This document shows positions 11,059 to 22,760 of a stretch of DNA of 64,000 bases, in pieces. Below the pieces are notes generated by a model that was not told the DNA's origin, did no database searches, and worked only from the letters and a program-made list of their open reading frames with translations. Origin of the DNA: Takakia lepidozioides. Lineage: Eukaryota > Streptophyta > Takakiopsida > Takakiales > Takakiaceae. The stretch covers positions 90,252,756 to 90,316,755 of the forward strand of contig CM060731.1 of NCBI GenBank assembly GCA_030704615.1. The letters are read 5' to 3'. The position numbers and the translations under genes were made by a program. Positions within the stretch are counted from its first letter, which is position 1. Every line of letters begins with the position of its first letter.

Positions 11059-11896
11059 CAATTACAGCGAAGGTCCCAATGCAACAAAGGAAGAGACACT
11101 TTGTGTTGGGGCCTATGGGATGAATGGTGGGAGTACAAGCGCAAGAGAATAAGTCTGAAACCATTCCTTCAAGATAGCAAGGGAGGAAAGAAGTGGTATG
11201 TTGAGCCGTTGACACATGCAACCATCACTCTAAACAATCAAGAGCATAAGGTTGTTGGTACGTGTCGAACGGCTTTTACTCACCCATCCCTTCGCTATCC
11301 GAGGTGGAAACTCCAAGATAGAAGAGTTGGATATCTCTAAGCACTCAGCCCGCTCATTACTATCAGTCATGACCTACAGCTAGTGAATCATGGTTGTGCT
11401 TCCCATTTGTATTCCTTCTTGCCTTCATGTTATCAATTTACCTTATCTGATACTGAAGCATCAGATTGCTTCAGTATCTACTTAGTTCCAGTTAATCATG
11501 CATTCATTTCACAGCTTCATTCATGTATCTCTACACAGTGTGATTGTATCGAATAAGTATCAGATTATGATTTATCAGGTATCAGGCCAATGCCATGGTG
11601 ACTCTAATCCGCCCTACAGTATCACTACAGCTCTGCATGTAATAAGCATCTACTGTTCATCTTCCTCCTTCTCTGTGCTTTCGTTCTTGCTCTCCGCCTG
11701 ATCTCCTCTTCTCCATGACCCAGAAGCGCTCCCCGTGAAGCGTGTCCCCTTCTTTCCGTTGCCCCTCTCCTTATCTGCCCGCAAGCTATTCTAACCACCT
11801 AACTAATTAACCGTCATCCCTGAAGTAACACGTTCCTTCTGCAGATGTCGTTCCCTCACAGTCGTTCCCTGCCAATGATAACTGTTCCCCATGTAC
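11059..11896 (+). other. no confident gene; one short ORF
   Basis: A 79-codon frame at 11101-11340 (ending WKLQDRRVGYL) follows the previous gene closely and might be a continuation of the same decayed transcript, but nothing supports this. From 11,341 to 11,896 the sequence is AT-rich with no repeat or coding signal that I can name. Confidence 0.3.
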
Positions 11897-12132
11897 TGTG
11901 ACAGGCTGTGTCAAGCTGTGCTGAGCTGTGACTAGCTGTGACTGGCTGTGTCGGGCTGTGTCGGCTGTGCAAAGCTGTGGCGGGCTGTGTCGGGCTGTGA
12001 CTGGCTGTGTTGGCTATGACGGGCTGTGCGAAACTGTGGCGGCTGTGACTGGCTGTGACGGGCTGTGCAAAGCTGTGGCGGGCTGTGTCGGGCTGTGACG
12101 GGCTGTGTAAAGCTGTGTCGGGCTGTGTAACC
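11897..12132. repeat. GGCTGTGNC minisatellite
   Basis: About 23 imperfect copies of a roughly 10-bp unit (GGCTGTGTC or GGCTGTGAC, with AAGCTGTG variants) in 235 bases. The unit length is near but not exactly a multiple of three, so the minus-strand frame through it (repeating SHSPTQP-like words) is a by-product. The same word family occurs inside the gypsy pol tail at 395-475. Confidence 0.9.
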
Positions 12133-13115
12133 CCCCTAAAGCCTGCTGCTGCCACCCCTAAGGCTCATGTTGATCTCAGTCTGCGCAAAAATTAAGGGTA
12201 CCCCACAGAACCTGTAAAAGCGTCTAAGTCCCAAGCAGCCTTCTAACATTTACCCCTCCCCCTCTCAAAAAACCGTGTCCTCATAGTTTACTGTTTGGGA
12301 TTAGCAAACCTTTGTGAGCGAGCACCCTTCCGACGGTGAGAGTCTCGTGAAGGACTCCGTGTGCGTGCCCGAATCCTGTCACTGGTTGACGGAGATGATT
12401 GAGCACTACCTGGAAATGTCTGACCCTCCTTTGGCTGATAACGAGGTAACCTCTCAGGCATAGGAGATCCCCGTCGTTTCTTCTCTACCATCTGAAGTGC
12501 ATAGTCCTCTGCCATGTCAAAAGAGTCCGCTGAAGAAACAGTAGTATCAGAATCCTCGTCTCCCCTGAGGTGTTTTAACGGACGAACTTTAAGTGGAATC
12601 CTGTGTGGCATAAAATGTTGTCCAACCATATCTGGAAGTTTAAATGTACAACTTGTTGTAAGCGCTGGCACGCAAAATTAGTGAACGTCCTGAACTCCTT
12701 ATCTGTATAGGTAAGAGGTGTGCCAATGACTTGGGAACAGTGCAAGTATTTCCATGCCTCATGTCCCTTAAAGAAAATATCCTCAGGGCCGAATTTTTGT
12801 GTTGTCAAATTGTTCCAAGCCGAATGAAACCATGAACGAAGTTGGGAATCCTTCTGCATCATAACTTTTGCATCATATAGGTACATATGAGGTGGCACTG
12901 AAGGTAAGACCCAATGATCCCCACTGGAATAACTCATGAATCGCGATTGCATCTTCTGCTGCTCAATGTGATAACGTGCTAGAAAACAAGCAGCATAGTA
13001 TAATCCACAGCCCATGACAATACTTGATACCGCTTTGGTTTTGGTATAAATGTACCTATGTACAACTTGGGAGGCAATAAATTCCTTCAACATGGTACCT
13101 GCTTCAGACCAGTAC

Positions 13116-13842
13116 TGTTGCGCACCTCACTTCGGTAAGCTCTCCCCTCAAGTCATAGTTACTCGCTTGATGCGCGCGCCTAACTCCCAACCTGGCCGCC
13201 GGGCCAACTTGGAGCTCTGGCTGCTCACCGGGGCATAACGGTCCCCCCCTTTGATCTCCCAAAGAACCCTCCAACGATTTCGAACCAGCGGAATTCCCTT
13301 TGGTAGTTGGCAGTCCGGAACAGCTCCCCACTCTTTGGTCGCTTTCCGGCTCGCTCGCTTACTCACTAGTTTTTGGTCACCAATGGGCTTGCACCGTTCT
13401 TGGGGTTACTACTCCCTATATATACTTCTGTAGCTGTCCGCGGGGGTTTCACAAACAACCATGCCATTTTATGGCGAATCACCACGAACACCCTCGACTC
13501 CCGGTGATGAGTCGCGGTGAGTCTTGGCCCACCCACCTCGGCCCCTATGGACCGTGATGAGTCCCAAGACTCCCCACGACTCCCACCACGAGGTCTCCGC
13601 CCCAGGGTGAGTCCTATGCCACCCCCACTAGATCCCGCTAAGCTACCACCACCCATTGTGGAGCCACCCCCACCGCAACCTGGTGTGCGGGGCTCCACCT
13701 AGTGAGCGCCTCTGCCTCCTTGAGTGCCTTGGGCACTCAAGGGTGCTTCAGCCCCCCATACCTATCGCTGTCACTGCCCCCACCACAGGGGCAGCCCCTT
13801 TTGTGTCCCGACCCCCTACCCTCAAGGCAAAGGGCCGCAAAA
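13116..13842 (-). mobile_element. solo LTR with AGTAC target duplication
   Basis: The 727-bp segment is closely related to the LTR at 31338-32046 (shared TTACTCGCTT..ATGCGCGC.CCTAACTCCC words, CACCGGGGCATAACGGTC, and a GGGCCGC end). It starts TGTTGCGC and ends GCAAAA, a mutated inverted terminus. AGTAC occurs immediately on both sides (13111-13115 and 13843-13847). Removing the LTR plus one AGTAC takes out 732 bases, divisible by three. That rejoins the minus-strand coiled-coil ORF in the same frame (HHFARY to WSEAGT). It is the product of recombination between two LTRs. Confidence 0.92.
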
Positions 13843-15042
13843 AGTACCTCGCAAAGTGATGATCCTCAATGGGTCGATTGTTCGGTAGAACCTTAGTCCG
13901 AGTTGCCACCGGCAGCCAAATGCGCATGATCTGGTAGTAATGTGCCAATGACTGCGGAGGACTAAATTCCTTCCAAGCCAAATCCAACACAAGGGGAATT
14001 TGGTTGAAGGGCATAATCATAGCCCGACTGTACTTCCGTGCAGCAGGAGTCTTAGGGGGGTTAAAAGCAGCATCCCCCCATACCTCAGGCTGTGGTGTGG
14101 CTGTAGTAACAACAGGGTCAGCTACCTGCACAGCCACTTGTTGTGGTATTGGTACCACTGGCCCTTCTACCACTGGCATCTCCTGCACCCCTTGCGAAGA
14201 AGACTGAAAAATTAGAGTCCTGGCATGTAAATAAGTAGCCATCAGCTGCTCCTTAGGTACAAAGACTCTCTTGTCAATATTTGAACTCAAGTCATCCACC
14301 TGAGTCTGCAGGCCTTCTACATCATCTTGTAGCTCCGCTATTCTACTATAGACATTGTCTATAGTAGTTGTGGCAATGTTCTGCACCTGCAGTCTAAGCT
14401 CATTCATCTCGCCCTGGGTGAGCTTCCGTGGTGCTTTGCCTTCCATCGGCCCTTGTGCTAACCAGACCTGCATAAGGTGGTTATCCACCAAGTCGTGTGT
14501 GGTACCCCTGAGAGTCTGTTCCTCCGTGAGTCTGTACACATCTAACTGTTGCTGTAAAGTCTCCATGCGCTTTGCATGAGGTTCAACCAAACTCGCATAG
14601 GCAGCAGCCAGATTATTGGCTTCCTTCCAAGCCTTGTTAGCCAGAAAGAGTTCATTTCTATTGACCATGACTGTTTGTTGCAACTCCAGGATGTACCTCT
14701 CTTGGTCAGCCTCAACCTGTCTGTATTGCTTGAAAGTATTCTCATTGCGACAGATTGTATTCTTCATATCAACAATGAGTTTCGCCTGCTCGATTATCTC
14801 CGCCTCTGCCTTCATACATCTCTCCCCTTGTCTGGTAACTTCTAATGCAGTTTGCTCAAGAGTAGTTGTGAGTGTAGCACATTGTATGGTCATCCTCTCA
14901 TGTACTGCCTGCAATTCCGTATGTAGTGCATTCACTTCTTGCAACTTGCCCTCATGCTTCACCTGCATTTGGTATAACTGTTGCTTATGTGCTTCATGCA
15001 ACTGGTCCTGCTCGAGGCCGGCTTCAATCAGATGTCCTTTGG

Positions 15043-15086
15043 CCAACTGCAAAGCAACCTTTGTCCAACTGCAAAGCAACCTTTGT
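15043..15086. repeat. exact 22-bp tandem duplication inside ORF
   Basis: CCAACTGCAAAGCAACCTTT plus GT occurs twice head to tail (15043-15064, 15065-15086). The upstream and downstream minus-strand frames both read TKVALQL.KG across it. Their phase difference equals 22 mod 3, so this duplication alone accounts for the frameshift. Confidence 0.93.
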
Positions 15087-16589
15087 GTCCTCTAACTCTT
15101 GCTGTAACTTGAGATTGACCTCCTCATCTACCTTGTTAGCACACTCTGTGGCAAGTCGAGCCTCAAACTCCTTCATGAGTTCCTCCCTCAAAGCTGCCAA
15201 TTGGGTAGATGGAACATGAGATTTCACATAAGTGCCCAACAAATTAAGTGTTCTGCTTATGGAACTCATAAGCATGGCCTGCTGAGGGTCATCATGGTGA
15301 GCTTGCTGCTGTTCTTCCTGATCCTCGACAGTGTGATGCCTCACCAACCATTCAGGCCATTGCCCCACCAGATTTTCTTCCTGAACCACCTCATCCGCCA
15401 CAGGTGCTGCAGTGTCTTGATATTCTACCCCTGGTACCTCCGTCACAAGTGTGGGTATTACATGCACAGCAGGGTTTTCCTTAGACAACCGTTGCACCTC
15501 TGGAATCACTGATTCTCTTACCAAGCCAGAGTTTTCATAGAGAAGGTCACCCTTCTCAATTTCGGCCACAACCTGCTCTGTAGTGGGAATGTCCAACCTT
15601 TCTCCTTCCAGAGCAATTGGGGGGGAAGTCACAGCATGTAGTAACTGTGGAACCTCCAAAACATCTGAGTCAATTGGTTGTGTTGGCTGTGGTATCGAAT
15701 TGACTTCCTCTTCTCTCTCTGAAGGCCGTGCTTCCAATAATAATAGCTCTCTGTGCTGCTGTGCCCCATCCTCCACAAAAGCTTTGGAAACATTATTGTG
15801 CGGTTTCCATGAAGCCAGTGGATCCGCCACTATAGTCATACCCCGCCTCTGTCTCTTAGATTGGTGTTGCCCTGCCAGTCCACCCTCACTGTGTGAAGAG
15901 CCCTGCTCTTCAATTGCAGTGGTTTCTGCCTCAAACACTCTCATCTCCTTATGTTCCCGAGTATCAAGTATGCAAAAATCAAGAATTATTTGGGCAATGA
16001 CTGGACTAGACACAATGATTGGAGACTTAGCAGCAGTGCCATGTAACCTCTTTATCTCGTCCACCAGTCCATTGTACATTAACTCCGCCCAAGCGACATC
16101 CTCTCCCCTCAAAGCCTTCAGGATCTCCTCTGTTACCCACCTGCAATTGCACCGACTTCCAGATCACAGCGAACAAGGGGGCATCGTACTGCCCTTGCAA
16201 GCATCTGTACTACGTGAACCTAAAGAGACTCCGGTATAATTCCACAACTCATCACTTCATACATGCACCAGGGTTGAGCCCCCAAGAAGTGTACACTCTT
16301 CTGAATATGGATCCAGGGGACCAGTGGGCTTGGCTTGCGAGCCACAAGACAATGTTACGCCCATCTTTTTCGGAATTTCAGTTATAGTAGAACTGTACTG
16401 CTGTAAGTACCTCTGACTTTGGCAACAGAAAAATTTGATTTATGTCTTGCCTACCAGTAATCTATTTTGCTCGAACTAAGATAATACAATGCCATTAACT
16501 TCTGTTTCCACGTGCTTGTATTTTTATTTTTTGAGGGGTTATTGTTTTTTTGCTCTCCCAAACTTTGCTTTCCTCATTCGACCCCCGGC

Positions 16590-16960
16590 AAAAAAATACG
16601 GCGCCGCATTTCCAAGTAACGTCGTAGGTACTGGTATTTACGACCTTCATCATAGTAAGATACTCGCACCGAGTCTCAGGACGCCGACCGTCGCCAACAC
16701 CGAACCCCTCAAAAATCTCGCACGTGCGAGCCGTAATGCGACGCCGTATTTCCCAGTTGAGTCGCAAACCTTTCCCGCTGAATGCAGGAAGAAGAAAGAA
16801 TTTTGAAGCATTGCAAACTCTTTTGTTGCATAAGGATCATACAATCGCGGCAGAAGGATGAGCTTCATTCCAATGTTAGGGCATATAAAACCACGGAGTA
16901 CTCTGTACAGGCCAGTATGCGACATTTTTTTGCTGTGGTATACTGGATTTGTCGTTGCAC
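16590..16960. repeat. GGYRCC-type inverted words and AT-rich spacer
   Basis: Contains TACGGCGCCGCATTTCC at about 16,598, ACGCCGTATTTCC at about 16,742, and a separate 14-bp palindrome CTCGCACGTGCGAG near 16,717. Same vocabulary as the arrays at 42.6 and 48 kb. No gene seen. Confidence 0.6.
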
Positions 16961-17223
16961 GGTTAGTCATTTCCATGAGCAGATCTAAAAAACCATGAGC
17001 GAAATTGTTACTGACGACATATCTTCGCCGCATTACAAGATCTGGAACTTCCAAAAACAACAATGTCAAATAAAAAACTATTATTGTAATATTTTTTAAT
17101 CTGCCGCATTTCCAAATTTGGAGGAGTCCGCTCATGAAAACGGCGTGTCTTAGACTTCTTAGACTTCGGCTCACCGCTCATGCCTCATGGCTCATGGTTT
17201 CTGCTCATGAAATAGTAAACCTC
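16958..17223 (+). mobile_element. short non-autonomous element with GCTCATG end
   Basis: The right end GCTCATGAAATAGTAAACCTC (17203-17223) is identical to the right end of the 7.2-kb element at 52.5 kb and near-identical to 38842-38862. The left edge GGTTAGTCATTTCCATGAGC (about 16,961) resembles its reverse complement, so inverted ends are likely. GCTCATG words recur at 17,130-17,210. The interior is AT-rich and shares AATATTTTTTAAT and CTGCTCATGAAAAC with the 38.6-kb copy. No coding capacity. The left boundary and any target duplication are not certain. Confidence 0.55.
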
Positions 17224-19303
17224 AGCTGCGAGTGAATATTTTGGTAATCAATGACGCGGTGTTTGAGTAATAGAAACCCCATGGGGTTTGGGATGCGTGT
17301 GTATGGTTTGTATGATAGGGTATAGATAAAGACATACATGATTTCAGGGGTTGCAACATGTGAGCAGGTATTGAATAGGGATGGGTACTAGTCTGGAGGA
17401 GATGTAGATGTGAGGTTAACAACTTGTAGGAGTGCATTGAGGAGTACTTTCTATGCACGGGTGTGCTGGGGGGTATATTGGGTAGTGGCGGGTTTATATT
17501 GGGCAGCAGCCAAAAGGGTGACATTTAGTACGCAGAGAGAGGGGGGTGAGCAGGATAATTTTTGGGAGGGGAAGAGTTGGCGATCAAGCGGATTGATTTT
17601 TCATACTTGGGTTTGTGGGTAGGGTGGGTTGGATATATTGCAGGCCAGCGGAGATGCAAAGCAAGCACAATATAGGGAGTATATTAAGAGACCATATAGA
17701 GCTTACCAATTTTTTGTCCCAAGAGATCACTTGGGGTACTTTAGAAAACAGTTTGTAGTCTAAAAAGAGCCCAAGAATGTGATGCTTGGTAGTCTATAAA
17801 TAACCACAATGTCTGTTTTACAAGACATAAGACACAAGGAGGATTCATAAAATAAAAACAGGGCCGAGTCTTTTTAAGCAGATACAAGTCTGGAGTGGTA
17901 TTCCAAGGCCTTAAAAACAGTTCTGCCAGGGTAGAAAGGTAATTCAAAAACCCTGTTTGCAATCCATCATATGAAATCAAAGTGAAATGAAGGCTTTGCA
18001 GAATGTGTGTTGTCTAGTAAGGCACAATAGTCCGTCTTAATAACCAGCCAAGAGGTTTCATTGTAGAGCCGAATTTCAGTGCAGCCAAGGTACTGACTGC
18101 TACATTATACCCGCATCGAAACATGAAAAAAACAGTAGATAAATCGGTAGATTTGTATTCCATGAAGTCTCATGTCTGCCCTACCTCCTGCCATGTAGAT
18201 ATGGTTGCAAGAAACCACAAACAAGGTAAGGAGCAGAAGTAGATCCTCATTGGAGCCAAGTTGAAGCAGGTCTGCATCCGTATGCTGGCCGTTTTGAAGC
18301 AGCAAGAGGCTCAGCAGCAGGCAACAGCAGCACCCACATTTGCAAGGACAGGAATTGCAAGCTTCAAGAAATCAAGACAAGTGAAGACCCTCATCTGTGC
18401 CCGTACCAAAAACCACCACATAAAGATGTGTGTTAGTGAGGATGCATCAGGTGAGTGGCAGGTCTTCACAGTTGCTATCCATGTCAGTGTTGAATTCTAA
18501 AGCATGTACAGATCACAATTCAAGCAAGGATAAACTCAAAAAACCTTGAGTGTTTGTGGTATGCCCTGCGCCATGGCGTCCAATAGATCGTCTCCAACAG
18601 AACGCAATCAAAGTAGAAGTGTTCACAGATAGAGAATAGCTCATACAAAAAAAGAGCCACATGTAATCTGTAGATAAATAGGGATAGAGTACTTCCCAAC
18701 GAGGAGTAAAAGCGCCACTGCAAATTAAAAAGAACCATGAGGGTCTGAGCAAAGCGATCATCGCTTTGTCGCCTGCCAGAGAGGAATCTGCCTAACCGCC
18801 AATGCGCATCCCAAGAGCCAGCCATCACAAGTACCATGTAGCAGCTGGGGAGCAGATTTACACGGCGCATCATCAAGGATCCCTGAAGCACGAGTTCTGT
18901 GCTGTGAAATGTGTCGGCCCGCTTAGGGCACAACTCCCCGATTTCTCTGGACGAAAAGTCGCATTTTAGCACGAGATGCACTTTTTCAATGGATGACATC
19001 CAATAAAAAGGTATCTTTTAGGGTTAGGGTATAGGCTCAAGTTTAATAACTGCCATCATTTATAATAAATGATGGTAAAATTACTATCTCTTGGATTAAA
19101 ATAGGTCACCATTATTCATGTAGTTCATCCAGTTTAGATGAAAGAAACAAATGGTAAACCAAGCTTTCTGTACATTAAGTTTCATCATCCTACAATAATA
19201 TCAGCCAAATTTGGATGAAAAAAGATTGGGATGAAAAACCAAATAACCAGCCTCAAAAAGGTTAAGGCCAGATGAAATCCAAAGAGTTATAGAGGGAGAG
19301 GGA
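17224..19303. other. no recognised gene; eroded repeats
   Basis: Minus-strand open frames exist at 17222-17524, 17741-17980 and 18520-18999 (159 codons), none with a recognisable domain. Sequence at 18,270-18,500 is loosely similar to 20,370-20,710 (both have the words AAGCAGCAAGAGGCT/ GCAAGCCTCAGGAGAC and TTAGTGAGGAT). It is therefore part of a diverged dispersed repeat. A CTGGATGAA/ATGATGG-rich AT stretch fills 19,020-19,240. Confidence 0.4.
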
Positions 19304-20345
19304 GAGAGGGAAGATATTCTTGTCATGTCAAGACATGGACAAGACCCACTAGGGTCATTGTCAATTAAAGACATAAACAACCCAAAACAGGGCACCATCT
19401 AACATTTCCATTCTTGTCATAGCTTCCCATGAATTGACATCACCCAATCAGTCATGATAAAACAGGGTGGGAGGGCGGGGTTTGTTCATGTAGGGGATGC
19501 AAGCATCTTGAACACCCGTGATCCGGCCATCTTGGCAAATGAATCATGTGTTCATGTGTGGGACAAGATAAGATATTGCTACCCCTGTGCAGGTTGCAAG
19601 GCCTCTTGGTTCAGCCTGCACACATACCTTACCAGCTTGTCATGTATTGAAGGAGCATAAAAATGTTGAGGTCATGCAAAGGGCAAGGTACCATGGTCCA
19701 GCCTGCCCTATTACCATTTCAAGACATGTTTTCACACATACATCTTGGATATGACCCACAAGTTGCAGTATCTTACCTTTTCAGCCATTAATTATGGCAG
19801 GTCATGCATCAGCCAAGGCATAAGGACCAGCTTGGAATTTGTCAGAATCACAATATGCCACCAAGTAGTCCTACTTGGGCATGATGAAATAAATTCCATA
19901 TCATTTGTATTCACCCCGAGACATGTGATCATACAAGGTGTCAAGGGAATGTGAACTCAGCCTGTCAAATTGCAGGTTCAAGACTTGTACATACAAGCAG
20001 CTTGAACAGCCGAGATCTAGCCTCTTTTGCATATAAAAAACCAGATTGCAGGTCATAGGCCTGATGTCATGACAAAGCCAAAACTATAGGTAGGATCCCA
20101 TTGCAACTTACCATCCTCATCCTTCAAGAGTTCCATGCTAAAGCATGCAAAGAACACCACATTGTGATCTAGTACTCAACAGAAACAGGCCCGAAAAGGA
20201 GCAGGTTGGTGCCTTATCAGGCTGCTGCCATACCCTTCAAGGCCACCATGTCCATAGAGACCCAAAACCGCCAAAAACATACCACCTAAAACCAAATCCT
20301 CTTTGGCCAAAAGAACTTACAACCTAGCTCAATAATCCACAGGCC
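19304..20345 (-). mobile_element. LINE-associated 1-kb repeat, inverted copy
   Basis: This block is the reverse complement, with about one substitution every few bases, of 54793-55735. Shared landmarks are GTCATGTCAAGACATGG, AAACAGGGTGGGAGGGCGGG, GGCCTGATGTCATGACA and the end AACCTAGCTCAATAATCCAC. In the plus copy it directly follows the stop of a LINE RNase H/zinc frame, so it is probably that LINE's 3' untranslated region. This copy retains only the last few codons of coding sequence and is 5'-truncated. Confidence 0.7.
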
Positions 20346-21139
20346 CTGCTGTCAAAGATCAAGAGGTAGGGTATGGTTTGTATGCAAGCCTCAGGAGACA
20401 AGCCAGTCAGGCCGAGCTGCGCATCGACGGTAGAACGACAAAGGCCAAAAACCAGGCAGTAGCATGCCAAACCAGGAGCAGTCGGGTTGAAATCGGGGCT
20501 GCAGGCAGCAGCCACCTCACAGCGCAAAAACCCACAGGTCTTCTCAGCCCATATCCCAATTTGCATGCTCAAGAAGCTTCAAAGTAGGTGAGGATCCTCA
20601 CTTGGTCCCATCACAAGCCCCCACAAAAACCAACATGTTAGTGAGGATTGTGGAACCCCAGGTGAATCACAGACCCTCACACTTGTCATCGATGTCAACT
20701 AAAAAACTCAAAAGCAAGAGAAAGAGATAAGAACATGAGAATCCCTAAACTCCAAAGGCACCTTAAGCGATTGGAGAAGAGGGTTATGCGCCATCACCAC
20801 CCGCAGCAAACCGCCTCCACAAAGCACATAAGCAATGAAGTAAAGCAGGCACAATCGCAAGGCACTAGAAAGGAGGGAGAGAACTTCCCATCATAAGCAT
20901 CCTTGCTAAGCACAGAAAAAGCCAGAGAAGGGAAGATGCCACTGCATTCATAGCAGTGTTTCCCGCTGCAAGAGAGACAAGGCGCCGCCTTCGCGCCCCC
21001 CCAAGGCGCTCATCCAGCATGGGTACGACACCACAAACGGGGCAGCCACCGAAGCACGTCCGCCATAACACTCTCCTCGCGAGCTCAGAAGCACGTCGCG
21101 TGCTTCTGACAGCGGGAGAGACGACACAGGGTTGTCCCC
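20346..21139. other. no recognised gene
   Basis: Holds a diverged repeat (20,370-20,710, related to 18,270-18,500) and GC-richer sequence to 21,139. An 82-codon minus frame at 20324-20572 merely runs into the LINE end. Nothing else supported. Confidence 0.4.
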
Positions 21140-21660
21140 CAATTATTCATCTGTGGATGAAAAATAGTAGGGCACATCCGTATACCCTGACGGATTTCAT
21201 CCGCAACAAGGTTAAAAATAGGTTTTGGGGTAGGGGTTAGGGTTTCCACCGTAATTAATCATAATTAGGGGTAGTAAAGATCAATTCTAGGCCATAATCA
21301 CATCATCCATAGACAGATCACTTGTGTCAGGATGAAAAAGTAGGGAATATCATCCGTGGTAGCGCCTTACCTCCATCTAGGTAATTCTATCATTCCTCAC
21401 CAGACCATCCGGTATGGATAAAAAGAGTCAATAAAAGAGGAATGAAAAATTATCACCCTGGTAGTTTTTCATCCGGTACGGATGGAAAAACAGGATGCTG
21501 TTGGCAACCTTCATAGAGGTAATTCTTTTCTTCCATGGTGACTCATCCGGTATGGATGAGAGTCAATAAAGGAGGAATGAAAAGGCCAAAAGAACCATCC
21601 TAGAGGTAATTCAGAGTCCATCCTGGTGGCTCATCCGGTATGGATGAAAAAGCCTGATAG
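21140..21660. repeat. CATCCGGTATGGATG hairpin-word cluster
   Basis: At least five copies of CATCCGGTAYGGATGAAAA or close variants (near 21,405, 21,473, 21,545, 21,628 and others), each a small hairpin with 5-bp CATCC/GGATG arms. They are separated by repeated words such as GAGTCAATAAA.GAGGAATGAAAA and AGAGGTAATTC. The copy near 21,473 is extended by T5/A5 arms. Non-coding. Confidence 0.7.
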
Positions 21661-21714
21661 AGGATGAGAAAACAAGAAGTCAACACTGATAGCAAACTGC
21701 CAATTCCCAGTAGA

Positions 21715-22485
21715 GAGGGAGAGAGAGGGAGAGAGGGAGACCTATGAGGGAAAAAAAAGAAAAAAAAAGGTGGGGGGATGACTGAGCAGCTTCCCTTTTT
21801 CCCCTCATCTCTCCCTCTGTCCAATTAAGATGTGGAGAGAGAGGGAGAGAGAGGGAGAGTTGAGGGAAAAAAAAACAAAAAAGAAGGTGGGGTTATTTTT
21901 TCCCTCATCTCTCCCCCTCTCTCCCTCTCTCCCTCTCTCCCTGTCTCTCCCTCTTTCCCCTCATCTCTCCATCTATCCCTGTCTCTCCCTCTTTTCCCTC
22001 ATCTCTCCCTCTGTCCAATCAGGATGTGGAGAGAGAGGGAGAGAGAGGGAGAGTGTTGAGGAAAAAAAAAAAAAAAAATATATGGGAGGGGGGAATGACT
22101 GAGCAGCAGGAGGTGTTGAGCAGCAGTCAACCCCCCCCCATTTTTTTTTTTAATTTTTTGTTCCCCTCAGCATTCCCTCTCTCTCCCTCTCTCCCTCTCT
22201 CCCTCTCTCTCCCTCTATCCAAACAGGATGTGGAGAGAGAGGGAGAGGGATGGAGTGCTGAGGGAGAAAAAAGAAAAAAAAAGGAAAAAAAAGGGTGGGG
22301 GCGGGGGGGAGTGACTGAGCAACAGCTGCTTAGTCACCCCCCCATTTTTTTTTTCTTTTTTTTCTTTTTTTCTTTCCGCGCGCACCCCCCTTCCCCCCCC
22401 CCCCTCATCTCTCCCTCTCTCTCCCTCTCCCTCTCTCTCCGTCCCTCCCCTCTCTCCCTTGGAACCACACCAAAAAAAAAAAAAC
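21715..22485. repeat. purine/pyrimidine foldback repeats
   Basis: Tandem blocks each have a purine-only strand (GATGTGGAGAGAGAGGGAGAG, then A-runs and G-runs) and a short core such as GACTGAGCAGC. A pyrimidine strand follows (C-run, T-run, CTCTCCCTCTCTCC) that is nearly its reverse complement. The third block (22,225-22,460) is a near-complete foldback around GAGCAACAGCTGCT. A related block lies at 34,500-34,785. Long frames in these tracts are low-complexity artefacts. Confidence 0.8.
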
Positions 22486-22494
22486 ATTAACGTG

Positions 22495-22760
22495 CTGAGT
22501 GTAGTTTGCCCAATTACTAGCCCCGATCAGGGCGTGGGCGTTCGGCTCAGCCTTGAGCCTTGGCAAACTACCCCTTTATAGATTTGAAGAGAGCGTGTCT
22601 GGTGAGAGAACCCCGAACAGTGAATCAGGAAATGGATATTGTCATCGGGTAGCCCACACAACGGGCAAATGCACTCTCTCTCTCTCTCATCTGCTTCTGT
22701 AAGCTGTTTAAAGGTAGGCTTCCGGCCCTTCCCCTGTAAGCCCTAAGAAGCTGAGAAACG
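22495..22760 (-). mobile_element. LINE 3' fragment
   Basis: Reverse strand of the same LINE family as 7851-8200. The shared words run from the 3' end (TTTGCCCAA.TACTAG.CC..ATCAGGG) through ATAGATTTGAAGAGAGCGT and AGAGAACCCCG to the GSLPLNSLQ coding segment. Frames are broken. Only the zinc-binding C-terminus and 3' end remain. Confidence 0.7.

Larger units (their letters stand above)
12288..16380 (-). pseudogene. long coiled-coil ORF, multiply interrupted
   Basis: Minus-strand coding pieces at 15024-16135, 13860-15079, 12575-13093 and 12288-12671 belong to one ORF. The N-terminal part is acidic and proline-rich with KRQRRG. The middle (about 15,150-14,230) is a long coiled coil of Glu/Gln-rich heptads. 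The C-terminal part is globular (from HHFARY onward), ending in an RS-rich tail. Breaks: a 22-bp tandem duplication (15043-15086) and a solo LTR (13116-13842) fully explain two of them. A one-base break lies near 12,655. Upstream of 16,130 a degenerate frame with stops (QYDAPLFAVIWKSVQLQ) extends to about 16,380. No domain recognised; it could be the extra ORF of a retroelement or a host gene. Confidence 0.6.

Noticed and set aside
11856-12155. 99-codon minus frame of SHSPTQP repeats
   Set aside because: Low-complexity reading of the GGCTGTG minisatellite.
13148-13859. Short ORFs on both strands in the solo LTR
   Set aside because: They match the LTR at 31.3-32.0 kb and have no coding continuity.
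21830-22490. Frames of 75-154 codons rich in Arg/Glu or Ser/Leu/Pro
   Set aside because: Translations of GAGA/CTCT and homopolymer tracts.
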